Below are positions 1 to 9,802 of a stretch of DNA of 64,000 bases, piece by piece. The notes under the pieces were generated by a model. It was not told the DNA's origin, did no database searches, and saw nothing but the letters and a program-made list of their open reading frames with translations. The stretch is taken from assembly GCF_024734895.1 (NCBI RefSeq), contig NZ_CP091430.1, forward strand, positions 4,544,501 through 4,608,500, written 5' to 3'. Origin of the DNA: Paenibacillus spongiae. GTDB lineage: Bacteria; Bacillota; Bacilli; Paenibacillales; Paenibacillaceae. Each line of letters opens with the position of its first letter. The stretch's first letter is position 1. The position numbers and the translations under genes are program-made.

Positions 1-716
1 ACGACCGTAATGTTATCGTCTCCGCCAGCTTGAAGTGCCAATTGAACGAGCCGATCCGCTTTGCCGTCCAGATCGAGCTCATTCGACTGCAGCGTTTCGC
101 GCAGCTGTTCATCTGTGACCATATTGCTGAGCCCATCGCTGCATAGAAGCAGCAGATCGCCTTCCGCCCATGAAATCCCGCGCACATCGACTTCAACCTG
201 CGCATCTGTACCGAGAGCTCTTGTCAGCACATTCTTGCGAGGATGGTTTGCAGCTTCCTCCGGACTGATTTGTCCGGACTTAGCCAGCTCGTTGACCAGC
301 GTGTGATCTTCGGTCAGCCGGGTAAGCTCGCCGTCCCGCCACATGTATGCCCGGCTATCGCCAATGTGCCCGATAACTCCATTATCCGCTTGGATCAAAG
401 CCGCAACGACCGTCGTACCCATGTTATGGTATTGGTCGTTGCGCGACGCCATATCGTATATCACTTCGTTGGCTTGCAAAATCGTCTGCCGGATGAGCAT
501 TTTGCGCTCATCGAGCGATAATACGGCTGTCTTGCCCTGAAGGGAATCGCGGAATGTATCCACTGCCAATTGGCTGGCCACATCACCAGCCTGATGCCCG
601 CCCATGCCATCGGCTACGATGGCAATGACGAGCCCGCTATCCTGCTGCTCTGCCCAAGCGCGATCTTCGTTCACAAGCCGGATACGGCCGATATCGCTGC
701 GATACGCTATTTTCAT
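1..716 (-). CDS. prpC: PP2C-type Ser/Thr protein phosphatase, partial (PrpC/Stp)
   Basis: Metal-dependent protein phosphatase that removes phosphate from Ser/Thr residues; its usual partner is the membrane kinase PrkC, normally encoded next and here beyond the window edge. The reading frame is open to base 1, so the C-terminus is missing (238 codons seen). It starts MKIAYRSDIGRIR and shows the PP2C metal-site motifs DGMGGH and GDSRAY, the aspartate in LLLCSDGL, and GGDDNIT at the truncated end. The ATG lies 8 bases after the rlmN stop, so it is the last visible gene of the remA-to-prpC operon, as in B. subtilis. Identification is firm; only the end is unknown. Confidence 0.93.
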   Translation of the reverse strand, partial: MKIAYRSDIGRIRLVNEDRAWAEQQDSGLVIAIVADGMGGHQAGDVASQLAVDTFRDSLQGKTAVLSLDERKMLIRQTILQANEVIYDMASRNDQYHNMGTTVVAALIQADNGVIGHIGDSRAYMWRDGELTRLTEDHTLVNELAKSGQISPEEAANHPRKNVLTRALGTDAQVEVDVRGISWAEGDLLLLCSDGLSNMVTDEQLRETLQSNELDLDGKADRLVQLALQAGGDDNITV

Positions 717-724
717 TAATCGAA

Positions 725-1771
725 TCACCCCGTCGTGGACTCCATATGTTTCGCCCGTAGCTGTCCGCAAGCTGCCGCAATATCATGACCCTGTTCTCTG
801 CGGATTGTGGCATTGACTTTGTTGCGTTCGAGAATGCGTTGAAATTCGAAGATTTGCTCCCTTGGCGTCCGAACGTATTTACGCTCCGGCACGTGGTTAA
901 CCGGTATGAGGTTCACATGGCAGAGCATCCCTTGCAGAACCCGAGCAAGCTCTTCCGCATGCTCGTTCTGGTCGTTGACGCCGCCGATCAGCGCATACTC
1001 GAACGTAATTCTGCGGCCGGTCTTCGCAATGTAATAGCGGCAAGCCTCCATCACTTCCTCGAACGGGAAGCGCCGGTTAACCGGCATCAGCTTGGAGCGG
1101 AGCGCATCGTTAGGCGCATGGATGGACAATGCAAGATTGATCTGCGTATTCTCCTCCGCGAACTTGTACATGCTCGGCACGATGCCGCTGGTCGAGACCG
1201 TAATATGGCGTTGGCCGATATTAAGGCCTTTCTCGTGGATCATCGTGCGCAGGAACGTCATCGTCGCTTCATAGTTCTCAAAGGGTTCGCCCGAACCCAT
1301 GATGACGATGCTGGATACCCGCTCATTCGTCTCATCGAGAATTTGCTGGGCGGTCACCACCTGAGCGACGATTTCGCCAGCCGTCAGGTTGCGCTTCAGC
1401 CCGCCCAGCGTCGATGCGCAGAACGTACAGCCGATCCGGCAGCCGACCTGCGTCGTAACGCATATGCTGTTGCCGTAGCTGTGGCGCATGATAACCGTCT
1501 CGATCGCGTGCTCGTCATGCAAGCCGAACAAGAACTTGACCGTTCCGTCTTTCGATTCGAAGCGCGTAATCTCATTGAGCGTCACAAATTGAAACTGGTC
1601 GTCCAGCTTCTCACGCAGCGCCTTCGGCAAATTGCTCATATCCTCAAAACTTTTGACTCGCTTCACATAGAGCCAATCGAATAATTGAGCGCCGCGAAAC
1701 GCCGGTTCATTATTTTCTTTCATCCATTCTTGCAGTTGGTCTAACGTATAGTCGTAGATGAATGGTTTCAT
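725..1771 (-). CDS. rlmN: dual-specificity 23S rRNA/tRNA adenine-C2 methyltransferase RlmN
   Basis: Radical-SAM enzyme that methylates C2 of A2503 in 23S rRNA and A37 in some tRNAs. The 348-residue product has the CxxxCxxC cluster motif ([15 protein letters not shown]) and the C-terminal cysteine in AAACGQL, which carries the transient methyl group. The start at 1771 ([13 protein letters not shown]) is preferred over an upstream in-frame codon at 1819: AGGTG lies 7 bases before it, and the family begins there. It lies 115 bases downstream of rsmB in the same direction. Length is normal for the family. Confidence 0.96.
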   Translation of the reverse strand: MKPFIYDYTLDQLQEWMKENNEPAFRGAQLFDWLYVKRVKSFEDMSNLPKALREKLDDQFQFVTLNEITRFESKDGTVKFLFGLHDEHAIETVIMRHSYGNSICVTTQVGCRIGCTFCASTLGGLKRNLTAGEIVAQVVTAQQILDETNERVSSIVIMGSGEPFENYEATMTFLRTMIHEKGLNIGQRHITVSTSGIVPSMYKFAEENTQINLALSIHAPNDALRSKLMPVNRRFPFEEVMEACRYYIAKTGRRITFEYALIGGVNDQNEHAEELARVLQGMLCHVNLIPVNHVPERKYVRTPREQIFEFQRILERNKVNATIRREQGHDIAAACGQLRAKHMESTTG

Positions 1772-1886
1772 CGTTTCACACCTATTTCTTTCATTGAATA
1801 GTGCGGCAACCCGCCGCATCGATTTATTTTACCACAAACGCCCATGACAGGCTACAAGAGCCGCCATAGGCGCCAGTTCATGGGGG

Positions 1887-3398
1887 TTATTGCTGACGCT
1901 TGAGCTTCGCAATAAAGAATCCGTCGCTGCCGAAATGTTGGGGCAGCAGCTGCGCATAGCCATGAAATTGACCGTCGACTACGCCAGCTTCCCGCAGCGG
2001 CTGAAGAACGGTCTCCGGCCAATCCGCATCCGCCGCAAAGTCAGGATGTCCGTCAAGAAATGCGGCGATCTGCGCTTCATTCTCTTCGCGTTCGATCGTG
2101 CATGTGCTGTATACGAGCGTCCCGCCCGGGCGGACGAGCTTCGCCGCTTCGGATATTAAACGGCGTTGAAGCTCAGCGATGGAGTCAACGTCCTCCGGGC
2201 TCTTGGTCCACTTAATCTCCGGCTTGCGCCGGATAACGCCGAATCCCGAGCAAGGAGCATCCAGCAGAACGAGGTCGAACGAAGCTTCCGGGAATCGCCC
2301 GGATAGCTCGGCAGCATCGCCGGTAGCTGTCTCAATGGCCGTTAAACCAAGCCGGCGCGCATGCTCGTCGATCAGCTGACGCTTATGGGGATGAACATCG
2401 TTCGCGATGACGCGCCCCTTGTCGCCCATAAGCTCGGCAAGATGGGTTGACTTGCCGCCGGGAGCCGCGCAGCAGTCGAGCACCCTCCAGCCCGGCATTG
2501 GCGCGCAAACCTCTGCTACAAGCATAGAGCTCTCGTCTTGCAGCGTCCACAAGCCTTCCGCATAGCTGTCGGTCAGGGCGAAGTTTCCTGCGCCCTCAAG
2601 GATGATGCCGTATGGCGCAAGAGGAGACGGATTCGCCTGATAGCCGGCTTCCGACAAGCGCTTCAGCGCTTCATCCTGCGCCAGCCTAAGCCGGTTTATG
2701 CGCAGGCTGGCATGCGGAGATTCATTCCCCGATGCGCATATCGCTTCGGTCACAGCTTCTCCGTATGCGTCGATCCAGCGCTCCACGAGCCAGTCCGGGT
2801 AGGAATAGGTAATTCCGATCCGAGACACGGGATTACGCTCTTCTATCGGTCCCCTCAGCTCCTGCAGCCGGCGTTCCATATTGCGCAGTACGCCGTTCAC
2901 CATGCCGGATATCCCCGAATGACCTCTCTTCTTCGCGATTTGAACCGCTTCATTGACCGCGGCATGAGCCGGAATCCGGTCCAAGCACAGCAATTGGTAG
3001 GCGCTCAGACGAAGCAGCTGCAGCACCCAAGGGCTCAGCTTGTCCAATCCTTTGGCGACCAGACCGGCAAGCCGGTAATCGATCAGCCGCTGCTGCTGAA
3101 TGGTCCCATAGACCAGCTCCGTAGCGAGTCCGGCGTCTTGGCGGGATAGTCCGGCATCCTGAAGAGCGCGGTTCAACTGCAAATTGCTGTAAGCGCCGGA
3201 TTCGGCTACTTTAACCAGCGTATTCAATGCGACTTCGCGAGCGGTTTGCGGCTTAGGATTGCGTGGACTTCTCCCGCCCTGAGCACCCGGTCCGCCTTGC
3301 CGCGGAGCTGCCCCAGACGAAGAGGACTTTCCGTTGCCCGCGCCCGTCTTATGACCATTGCGGAATTTCCGATCTTTACCCTTATCCTGCACGCTCAT
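1887..3398 (-). CDS. rsmB: 16S rRNA cytosine-967 C5-methyltransferase RsmB
   Basis: SAM-dependent methyltransferase (RsmB/Sun family) forming m5C967 in 16S rRNA. The 503-residue protein has a Lys/Gly/Ser-rich disordered N-terminal extension (about residues 1-50), a NusB-like RNA-binding domain (about 50-180) and a Rossmann methyltransferase domain. Visible motifs are the SAM loop CCAAPGGKSTH, LLDAPCSGFG with the releasing cysteine, and STCTIEREENE with the nucleophilic cysteine. Its ATG overlaps the fmt stop (ATGA), indicating translational coupling. The basic N-terminal tail is longer than in the E. coli enzyme. Confidence 0.95.
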   Translation of the reverse strand: MSVQDKGKDRKFRNGHKTGAGNGKSSSSGAAPRQGGPGAQGGRSPRNPKPQTAREVALNTLVKVAESGAYSNLQLNRALQDAGLSRQDAGLATELVYGTIQQQRLIDYRLAGLVAKGLDKLSPWVLQLLRLSAYQLLCLDRIPAHAAVNEAVQIAKKRGHSGISGMVNGVLRNMERRLQELRGPIEERNPVSRIGITYSYPDWLVERWIDAYGEAVTEAICASGNESPHASLRINRLRLAQDEALKRLSEAGYQANPSPLAPYGIILEGAGNFALTDSYAEGLWTLQDESSMLVAEVCAPMPGWRVLDCCAAPGGKSTHLAELMGDKGRVIANDVHPHKRQLIDEHARRLGLTAIETATGDAAELSGRFPEASFDLVLLDAPCSGFGVIRRKPEIKWTKSPEDVDSIAELQRRLISEAAKLVRPGGTLVYSTCTIEREENEAQIAAFLDGHPDFAADADWPETVLQPLREAGVVDGQFHGYAQLLPQHFGSDGFFIAKLKRQQ

Positions 3399-4345
3399 TC
3401 TCCGCTCCCGCCGAACCGGATGCCGTCCTCAAGCCGCGCGCCCTTCAGCCATTCCGCCGCAGGCATGGCCTTCTTGCCCGCCGGCTGTATATCCGTCAAC
3501 AAGAGCGTACCGTCGCCGGTCTGTACCAGAATGCCGCTGTCGCTTGTTTTAAGCACCGTTCCAGCCGGTTGCCCGGAATATCCGTCAGCCGATTGGAGCG
3601 GTTTGCAGCCCCACACCTTGAAGGTTTCCCCGTTCAGCAGCGTGAATGCGCCTGCCATTGGGAGCAGCCCGCGCACCTGGTTATATAAGGCATGTGCAGA
3701 TCGGCTCCAATCGATGCGTTCGTCCTCGCGGGATAAATTCGGGGCATAGGTCGCTTTCGCTTCATCCTGCTTCTCTGCTTGAACCGTGCCGGACTCGATG
3801 GAAGGCAGCGTCTCCATAAGCAGCTTCGCCCCGGCTTCGCCCAGCTTGGCGAATATCGTACCGGAGGTGTCTTCATCCCGAATAGGGATTTCTACCCGGC
3901 TGATCATGTCACCCGTATCCAGCCCTTCCGCCATGTACATGATCGTTACGCCGGTCACGTTCTCGCCGTTCATGATCACCCTCTGGATCGGAGCTCCCCC
4001 TCGGTAGCGCGGCAGCAGCGAACCATGAACATTAATGCAGCCCAGCGGCGGGATATCCAGTACCGCTCTAGGCAATATTTGTCCATAGGCAGCCGTAACG
4101 ATCAGATCAGGCTGAAGGCGGGCAATCTCATCTACCGTATCCGAGCCTCTGAGCCGCTCCGGCTGCAGCACCGTCAGACCGTGCGCAATCGCCGCTTCCT
4201 TGACGGGAGGCGGCGTCAGCGTTTTTTTGCGCCCTTTCGGACGGTCCGGCTGCGTAACGACGGCCAGAATTTCATGGCCGACTCCGATCAATGCCTGCAA
4301 GGAAGCGACGGCGAACTCCGGCGTCCCCATAAATACGATCCGCAT
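3395..4345 (-). CDS. fmt: methionyl-tRNA formyltransferase
   Basis: Formylates initiator Met-tRNA with 10-formyl-THF. The 316-residue protein begins MRIVFMGTPEFAV, has the catalytic Asn/His region INVHGSLLPRYRGGAPI and the GLDTGDMI motif, followed by the C-terminal tRNA-binding barrel. The start at 4345 is chosen because the family begins there; a longer frame to 4402 would overlap def. It is 4 bases downstream of def and overlaps rsmB, so def-fmt-rsmB is a tight translation-initiation cassette. Confidence 0.96.
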   Translation of the reverse strand: MRIVFMGTPEFAVASLQALIGVGHEILAVVTQPDRPKGRKKTLTPPPVKEAAIAHGLTVLQPERLRGSDTVDEIARLQPDLIVTAAYGQILPRAVLDIPPLGCINVHGSLLPRYRGGAPIQRVIMNGENVTGVTIMYMAEGLDTGDMISRVEIPIRDEDTSGTIFAKLGEAGAKLLMETLPSIESGTVQAEKQDEAKATYAPNLSREDERIDWSRSAHALYNQVRGLLPMAGAFTLLNGETFKVWGCKPLQSADGYSGQPAGTVLKTSDSGILVQTGDGTLLLTDIQPAGKKAMPAAEWLKGARLEDGIRFGGSGE

Positions 4346-4349
4346 AGGC

Positions 4350-4835
4350 TCACTCTCCGCGTCCGCGCGGCTTTGCAGACACGTCGTAGATGGATTCGGC
4401 AATATCCGTAAACAATACGCCGTTCAAATGATCGATTTCATGCTGAAAGATCCGCGCCAAATAATCGGTCGCTTCCATCGTGAACGGTTTGCCGTTGCGG
4501 TCGAAACCGTTGACTTTGATTCGTTGATAGCGCCGAACGTCGCCATTGAGGTTCGGTATGCTTAAGCAGCCCTCCGGACCGGTCTGTTCTCCGTCGCGTT
4601 CGACGATTTCGGGGTTGACCATTTCGATCAGCCCATTGTCGTCCCCGGCATCCAGGACGATAACCCTTTTCGAGATGCCGACCTGAGGTGCCGCCAATCC
4701 GACGCCTTCCGCATCGTACATCGTATCTGCCATATCCTTAAGCAACTTATGCAAGTTGGAATTAAATTTCGTCACTTGTGCCGCTTGCTCCCTCAAGACG
4801 GGATCCGGATCTTTAACAATAATTCGAATAGCCAA
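4350..4835 (-). CDS. def: peptide deformylase
   Basis: Metalloenzyme that removes the formyl group from nascent proteins. It has all three motifs: GVGLAAPQVGI, EGCLSIPN (metal Cys) and QHEIDHLNGVLF (two metal His). Two tandem TTG codons are possible starts; the second (4835, product AIRIIVKDPDPVLR) lies 8 bases from GGAGG and fits the family N-terminus, while the first (4838) is only 5 bases away. The product is 161 residues. A TTG start suggests modest expression. It precedes fmt in the operon. Confidence 0.95.
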   Translation of the reverse strand: MAIRIIVKDPDPVLREQAAQVTKFNSNLHKLLKDMADTMYDAEGVGLAAPQVGISKRVIVLDAGDDNGLIEMVNPEIVERDGEQTGPEGCLSIPNLNGDVRRYQRIKVNGFDRNGKPFTMEATDYLARIFQHEIDHLNGVLFTDIAESIYDVSAKPRGRGE

Positions 4836-4871
4836 CAAATATCCCTCCTTGGTTATTTACAGCAAGAAAAA

Positions 4872-7370
4872 TTATAGAATGACCTGTGGATCAACATCGA
4901 TGCCGATCTGAACCTGATGCTGGCCGTTAGAACCCGCAAGCGAGCGGACAGACCGCTTCAGCATGCCCACCGCGTCAACATTTCCACGATATTTTATCAT
5001 ACATTGAAAACGATAGCGATCTTTCATTCTCGGTATCGGCGAAGCGACAGGGCCGAGAATATCCATGAAGCGGCTTGTCGTTCCTTCCTCGGAAGAGGCT
5101 GATAAACCCGCCTCCGAAACCGCCTGGCGAAGCAATCCGGCCAGCTTCTCGCCTTCTGCGATGACCAGCGGGAGCTGCTCATGCGACAAGGTTACGAGAA
5201 TTAGCCGGCAATATGGCGGATACGACATGTATCTTCTATGCCGCAGCTCTTCCTGGATAAAGGCAGCATAATGATGCTGCTGAGCCGTCTGGATGGCGTA
5301 ATGCTCCGGGTTATAGGATTGAATGACCACTTCGCCCGGCAGCTCGTGACGGCCTGCACGGCCCGCAACCTGGGTCAGGAGCTGGAACGTTTTTTCCGCC
5401 GCTCTGAAATCGGGCAAATGCAGCGAGGTATCCGCAGCGATAACGCCAACTAAAGTAACATATGGGAAATCGAGTCCTTTGGCTACCATCTGTGTCCCAA
5501 GCAGCACATCGGCTTGACGCTCGCCGAACATCGTCAGCCATTTCTCATGCGAGCCCTTCTCCGTCGTGGTGTCCACATCCATGCGAATGACACGGATGCC
5601 GGGAAACAGCTTGGACAGTTCTTCTTCCACTCGCTGCGTTCCTGTTCCGAAGAACCGGATATGCTCGCTTTCGCAGGACGGGCAGACTGTTGGCGTTATT
5701 TCGGCATGGCCGCAGTAATGACAGCGGAGCGTACGTGCTTTCTGATGGTAAGTAAGGGATATATCACAATGCGGACACTGCGCGGTATAGCCGCAAGAGC
5801 GGCACATGACAAACGTAGAATAGCCTCTTCGGTTGAGCAGCAGCACCGACTGTTCGCCGCGTTCCAAGCGGGATGCAAGCGACTGGTGCAGCTGCCTGCT
5901 GAACATGGAACGGTTCCCGTTCTTCAGCTCCTCGCGCATATCGACGAGATGCACGGGAGGCATCGGCCTCCCTCCTACCCGAACCGGCATCGGCAGCAGC
6001 GCCGACCCTCTGCCTGCCAGCTCGGCAGCTTGGCCGCCTCGCGATGCGGCAGCATAGCTCTCGAGCGAAGGCGTCGCCGATCCGAGCACAACTGCGGCGC
6101 CATGCTGCCTGGCCCGCTGGACGGCAACGTCTCTTGCATGGTATTTCGGGCTTTCCTCCTGTTTGTAGGAGGATTCATGCTCTTCGTCGATAATAATGAG
6201 TCCCAGCCGGTCGAAAGGAGCAAATATCGCAGATCGAGCGCCTACGGCCACACGGGCCCGGCGTTCGCGTATTTTCCGCCACTCATCGTAGCGCTCCCCG
6301 TTCGATAGACGGCTATGAAGAACGGCTACGGCATCGCCGAAGCGCCCTTTGAACCTTTCGACCATCTGCGGTGTCAATGCAATCTCGGGAACGAGCACGA
6401 TTGCCTGTTTATGAAGCTGCAGGCAATGCTCGATCGTTTGCAAATACACTTCCGTCTTCCCGCTCCCCGTCACCCCATGCAGCAGGAACACCCGGGAATC
6501 CCGATTGTCGATAGCCTCCGCAATTGGAGCGAAAACGGCTTTCTGTTCATCCGTTAAGGGAAGAGGAGCGGTTCGCTGAAATTCACGTCCGGCGTAAGGG
6601 TCCCGGTCCATCTCGACTTCCCGGATCACGACGAATCCCTTCTCGGCCAGCGCTCTGACCGTTCCCGATGTCGTCTGGAGCAAATCCACGAGCTCCTGCA
6701 TCGTAATCGGCTGCTCATGATCAATCATGTATCGGAGCACTTCCCGCTGCTTAGCCGCTCTTGCCGGGAGACCGGCCAATGCCTCCAATGCTTCGTTCCG
6801 GTCGCCCGGCGGGAAGACCGTGAGCATCTTCTTGACCGATAACCGGTCCCGGATGGCAACGCGTTCCAATAATGCGCCTTCCCGGATAGCAGCCTTCACC
6901 TCATTCGCGGATAAGGGGAATTTCTCCTGCAGCGCCGACAGCTTTACGGAACCGCCGCTGCGGCGCATATATTCCGCCCATTCCGAGGATTCAATAAACA
7001 CCGTCCGGCTATCATCGGCGAGCGTGACCGTCGTTTCCGCTTTCCCTTTCAAAGCCGCAGGGATCATGGCTTGCAGCGCAATCGTGAGCGGGCAGCAATA
7101 TTTGTCGCTGATCCATTCCGCCAGCTGAATCAGATCCGGCGATAACGGCGGCGTATGGTCGAGCAGCTCTGCAACGGCCTTCAGCTTCTTGCTGTCCACC
7201 GCCGCAGTCTCCGCGACTGCGACGACGAAGCCTTGCACAACCCGTCCGCCAAAGGGAACTCCGACTCTGCTGCCGACTTCCAGCCAGCCTTGCATGTCTT
7301 TCGGCACCTCGTAATCGAAGGGACGGTCGGTTTGGCGGCTCGGCACATCGACGATAACTTTGGCGATCAT
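4872..7370 (-). CDS. priA: primosomal protein N' (replication restart helicase PriA)
   Basis: 3'-5' DNA helicase that reloads the replisome at stalled forks. The 832-residue protein has an N-terminal 3'-DNA-binding domain, Walker A GVTGSGKTEVY, Walker B IIIDEEHESSYKQ, eight zinc-binding cysteines in four CxxC pairs (CRSCGY, CPHCDI, CHYCGH, CPSCES) and the GRAGRHELPGEV helicase motif. Length is typical of Bacillota PriA. Its ATG overlaps the coaBC stop (ATGA). Confidence 0.97.
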   Translation of the reverse strand: MIAKVIVDVPSRQTDRPFDYEVPKDMQGWLEVGSRVGVPFGGRVVQGFVVAVAETAAVDSKKLKAVAELLDHTPPLSPDLIQLAEWISDKYCCPLTIALQAMIPAALKGKAETTVTLADDSRTVFIESSEWAEYMRRSGGSVKLSALQEKFPLSANEVKAAIREGALLERVAIRDRLSVKKMLTVFPPGDRNEALEALAGLPARAAKQREVLRYMIDHEQPITMQELVDLLQTTSGTVRALAEKGFVVIREVEMDRDPYAGREFQRTAPLPLTDEQKAVFAPIAEAIDNRDSRVFLLHGVTGSGKTEVYLQTIEHCLQLHKQAIVLVPEIALTPQMVERFKGRFGDAVAVLHSRLSNGERYDEWRKIRERRARVAVGARSAIFAPFDRLGLIIIDEEHESSYKQEESPKYHARDVAVQRARQHGAAVVLGSATPSLESYAAASRGGQAAELAGRGSALLPMPVRVGGRPMPPVHLVDMREELKNGNRSMFSRQLHQSLASRLERGEQSVLLLNRRGYSTFVMCRSCGYTAQCPHCDISLTYHQKARTLRCHYCGHAEITPTVCPSCESEHIRFFGTGTQRVEEELSKLFPGIRVIRMDVDTTTEKGSHEKWLTMFGERQADVLLGTQMVAKGLDFPYVTLVGVIAADTSLHLPDFRAAEKTFQLLTQVAGRAGRHELPGEVVIQSYNPEHYAIQTAQQHHYAAFIQEELRHRRYMSYPPYCRLILVTLSHEQLPLVIAEGEKLAGLLRQAVSEAGLSASSEEGTTSRFMDILGPVASPIPRMKDRYRFQCMIKYRGNVDAVGMLKRSVRSLAGSNGQHQVQIGIDVDPQVIL

Positions 7371-8578
7371 TCCGGCGTCACCGCACGTTCCATCCGTTCG
7401 GCGATAAGCGATAATAGACGGTCCGCTACTTCACGCTTGGTTAACTGAGGCAGGGACGCAACCAAGCCTTCCGGCCCGTAAATATCGACAATGTTCGTAT
7501 CGACGTTAAACCCGGCCCCCTCGCGCGTGATGTCATTGGCGACAACCAAATCACAATTTTTCCGCTGCAGCTTATCCATGGCATACGCCATCACGTTATC
7601 CGTCTCGGCTGCGAAACCGACCAGGAATTGGCTTTGCTTTTGCTCGCCTAACGTCTTGAGGATGTCGGTCGTGCGTTCAAGCTCCAGAACGAGGGTATCC
7701 CCGGTCTTCTTGATCTTGCTGGCCGCAACCGATACCGGCCGGTAATCCGCAACAGCCGCCGATTTAATGACAATATCCGTCTCCGCATATTTGGCCAGAA
7801 CAGCCTGCAGCATCTGCTCAGCCGATTCAACCCGGACGACGTGCAGTCCGGCCGCCGGCTGCGCGGTTGTCTTGGCAGCAATAAGCGTTACATCCGCCCC
7901 GCGATTCATCGCCGCCTCCGCAATGGCAAATCCCATTAAACCGGAAGAATCATTCGTCAAATAACGGACAGGATCAAGCCGTTCTACCGTTCCGCCCGCC
8001 GTTACAAGCACACGCTTCCCTGCCAGGGATTGACTCTGGGCAAACCATTGCTCCGCAGCCTTCACGATATCCTCTGGCTCCGCCAGCCGCCCCTTCCCCA
8101 CATATCCGCATGCCAGCTGTCCGGTACCGGGCTCGACGAAGCGGACGCCCCGTTCCGCCAGCAGCGCCATGTTCTGATCAACAGCGGGATGGGCGTACAT
8201 ATGGACGTTCATCGCCGGCGCAACGAGAATCGGTGCCGTAGTCGCCAGCAGTGTCGTACTCAGCATATCATCGGCAAGACCAGTCGCCATCTTGGCGATT
8301 ATATTGGCCGTTGCCGGAGCGATGATCACCAGGTCGGCATGGTCGGCAAGATCGATGTGAGATACGACGGCCGGTTCGAACTCGTCGAACGTATCGAGAT
8401 ACACCGGATGACGGGAAAGCGTCTGCAGCGTAAGCGGCGTAATGAATTTCGTCGCCGACTCCGTCATGATGACCTTCACCGCCGCCCCGGCCTGCACCAA
8501 TTTACTGCAAAGCGCAGCCGCCTTATAAGCCGCGATTCCCCCCGATATGCCAAGCAATATTCGTTTCCCTTTCAGCAT
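7367..8578 (-). CDS. coaBC: bifunctional phosphopantothenoylcysteine decarboxylase/synthetase
   Basis: Catalyses two steps of coenzyme A synthesis: CTP-dependent joining of cysteine to 4'-phosphopantothenate, and FMN-dependent decarboxylation. The 403 residues comprise a CoaC flavodoxin-like half (GISGGIAAYKA, APAMNVHMY, active-site Cys in GQLACGYVGKG) and a CoaB half (VTAGGTVERLDPVRY, KSAAVADYRP). It overlaps priA and follows an intrinsic terminator after rpoZ, so its expression probably needs read-through or its own promoter in the 110-base gap. Confidence 0.96.
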   Translation of the reverse strand: MLKGKRILLGISGGIAAYKAAALCSKLVQAGAAVKVIMTESATKFITPLTLQTLSRHPVYLDTFDEFEPAVVSHIDLADHADLVIIAPATANIIAKMATGLADDMLSTTLLATTAPILVAPAMNVHMYAHPAVDQNMALLAERGVRFVEPGTGQLACGYVGKGRLAEPEDIVKAAEQWFAQSQSLAGKRVLVTAGGTVERLDPVRYLTNDSSGLMGFAIAEAAMNRGADVTLIAAKTTAQPAAGLHVVRVESAEQMLQAVLAKYAETDIVIKSAAVADYRPVSVAASKIKKTGDTLVLELERTTDILKTLGEQKQSQFLVGFAAETDNVMAYAMDKLQRKNCDLVVANDITREGAGFNVDTNIVDIYGPEGLVASLPQLTKREVADRLLSLIAERMERAVTPE

Positions 8579-8636
8579 TCCTTCACACTCCTATTACAGA
8601 AAAGTATGCCGGTTACCATAATACTCTCTGGTTATT

Positions 8637-8668
8637 TTTAAAAAAATAACAACCGCAAGGGTTGTTAT
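8637..8668 (-). terminator. intrinsic terminator between rpoZ and coaBC
   Basis: On the minus strand a perfect 9-bp stem (ATAACAACC / GGTTGTTAT) with a 5-base loop is followed directly by a run of T residues. It lies 21 bases after the rpoZ stop and upstream of coaBC, so it would end most transcription of the remA-gmk-rpoZ part of the operon. Confidence 0.85.
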
Positions 8669-8688
8669 CGGGCGTTTCTATCTTCTTT

Positions 8689-8898
8689 TTAGTCTTCGGA
8701 TTCGTTGCCTTTCTCGACTTGCACATTATCATTATAAATCTCTTCCAGCGCAACACCTACGAATTTATGAGATTTGGGTAAGCGGAGGTCTGTCTTTACT
8801 CCATCCCGAAGCATGCGCGCGCGGCGCGATGCGGCGACAACAAGCGAATATTTGCTGTCTACTTTCTTCACCATCTCATCAATGGATGGATACAACAT
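8689..8898 (-). CDS. rpoZ: RNA polymerase omega subunit
   Basis: Small subunit that chaperones assembly of beta-prime in RNA polymerase. The 69-residue product starts MLYPSIDEM and carries the omega signature around YSLVVAASRRARML. The ATG at 8898 is chosen because AGGGGTG sits 6 bases before it; an upstream in-frame GTG (8907) overlaps that site. It is 11 bases downstream of gmk and followed by a strong terminator. Confidence 0.94.
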   Translation of the reverse strand: MLYPSIDEMVKKVDSKYSLVVAASRRARMLRDGVKTDLRLPKSHKFVGVALEEIYNDNVQVEKGNESED

Positions 8899-8909
8899 AC
8901 TCTTCACCC

Positions 8910-9527
8910 CTAAGCTTTCTCGGTCGTCGCCTTGAATGCGTCAAAACCGGCCAGAAACCGTTCTTTGCGGCAATGTTCAGCCGTTATAATACTTTGTATG
9001 CGATGACATGCGGATTCGATCTCATCGTTGACGACCGCATAGTCGTAATAACGGATCAAGTTCATCTCTTCCACCGCGACGGACATCCGGTTATCGATGA
9101 CATCGGAATTTTCGGTTCCGCGTCCCGTTATCCGCTGTTTCAAGATGTCCAGCGAAGGAGGAAGCAAGAAGATAAATACGCCTTCCGGGAACTTCTCTTT
9201 CACTTTCAGCGCGCCCTGCACTTCAATTTCAAGAATGACGTCCTTGCCGGAATCGAGCATCCGCTCAACGAAATCGCGCGGGGTGCCATAATAATTCCCG
9301 ACATATTCCGCGTATTCCAATAAAGCGTCTCTGGCAATCATGTCTTGAAACTGTTCTCTTGATTTAAAGAAATAATTAATGCCTTCAACCTCTCCCTGCC
9401 GTGGCGCGCGAGTGGTGGCCGATACGGAATAGATCAGATCGGTCTTCTTCTGCCGCAGCTGGGCGCATACGGTGCCTTTGCCGACTCCCGAAGGGCCGGA
9501 TAATACAATCAACAATCCTCTGTTCAT
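8910..9527 (-). CDS. gmk: guanylate kinase
   Basis: Phosphorylates GMP to GDP with ATP. The 205-residue protein has the P-loop [11 protein letters not shown] and the GMP-binding region around [21 protein letters not shown]. Length is normal. It lies 14 bases downstream of remA and 11 upstream of rpoZ, the usual Bacillota order. Confidence 0.97.
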   Translation of the reverse strand: MNRGLLIVLSGPSGVGKGTVCAQLRQKKTDLIYSVSATTRAPRQGEVEGINYFFKSREQFQDMIARDALLEYAEYVGNYYGTPRDFVERMLDSGKDVILEIEVQGALKVKEKFPEGVFIFLLPPSLDILKQRITGRGTENSDVIDNRMSVAVEEMNLIRYYDYAVVNDEIESACHRIQSIITAEHCRKERFLAGFDAFKATTEKA

Positions 9528-9541
9528 AATACTCCCCGTCG

Positions 9542-9802
9542 CTATTCGTCGTGATCGTCATCCTTCGTCGACAGCCTGTGTGCTACAGTTTCCGGCTGAA
9601 CGGCGGACAGGATAACGTGATCGCTGTCGGTAATGATTACCGCGCGCGTGCGCCGGCCGTAAGTTGCATCAATTAGCATATGACGGTCGCGGGCTTCTTG
9701 GATGATTCGTTTAATCGGCGCCGATTCCGGACTCACGATGGAAATGATGCGGTTGGCGGAAACAATGTTTCCGAAGCCGATGTTAATCAATTTAATGGCC
9801 AT
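9542..9802 (-). CDS. remA: extracellular matrix/biofilm regulator RemA (DUF370)
   Basis: Small DNA-binding protein that in B. subtilis activates biofilm matrix and osmoprotection genes by forming ring-like assemblies on DNA. The 86-residue product begins [14 protein letters not shown] and contains [13 protein letters not shown], typical of the family. The start at 9802 is chosen from the family N-terminus and the GGAGGGG site 9 bases upstream; the frame extends further upstream but that part is Cys/His-rich and unlike RemA. The yicC/yloC gene that normally precedes remA is absent here. Confidence 0.93.
   Translation of the reverse strand: MAIKLINIGFGNIVSANRIISIVSPESAPIKRIIQEARDRHMLIDATYGRRTRAVIITDSDHVILSAVQPETVAHRLSTKDDDHDE

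Noticed and set aside
785-1684. 299-residue plus-strand open frame opposite rlmN
   Set aside because: Antisense shadow of a gene with a clear radical-SAM motif; no Shine-Dalgarno.
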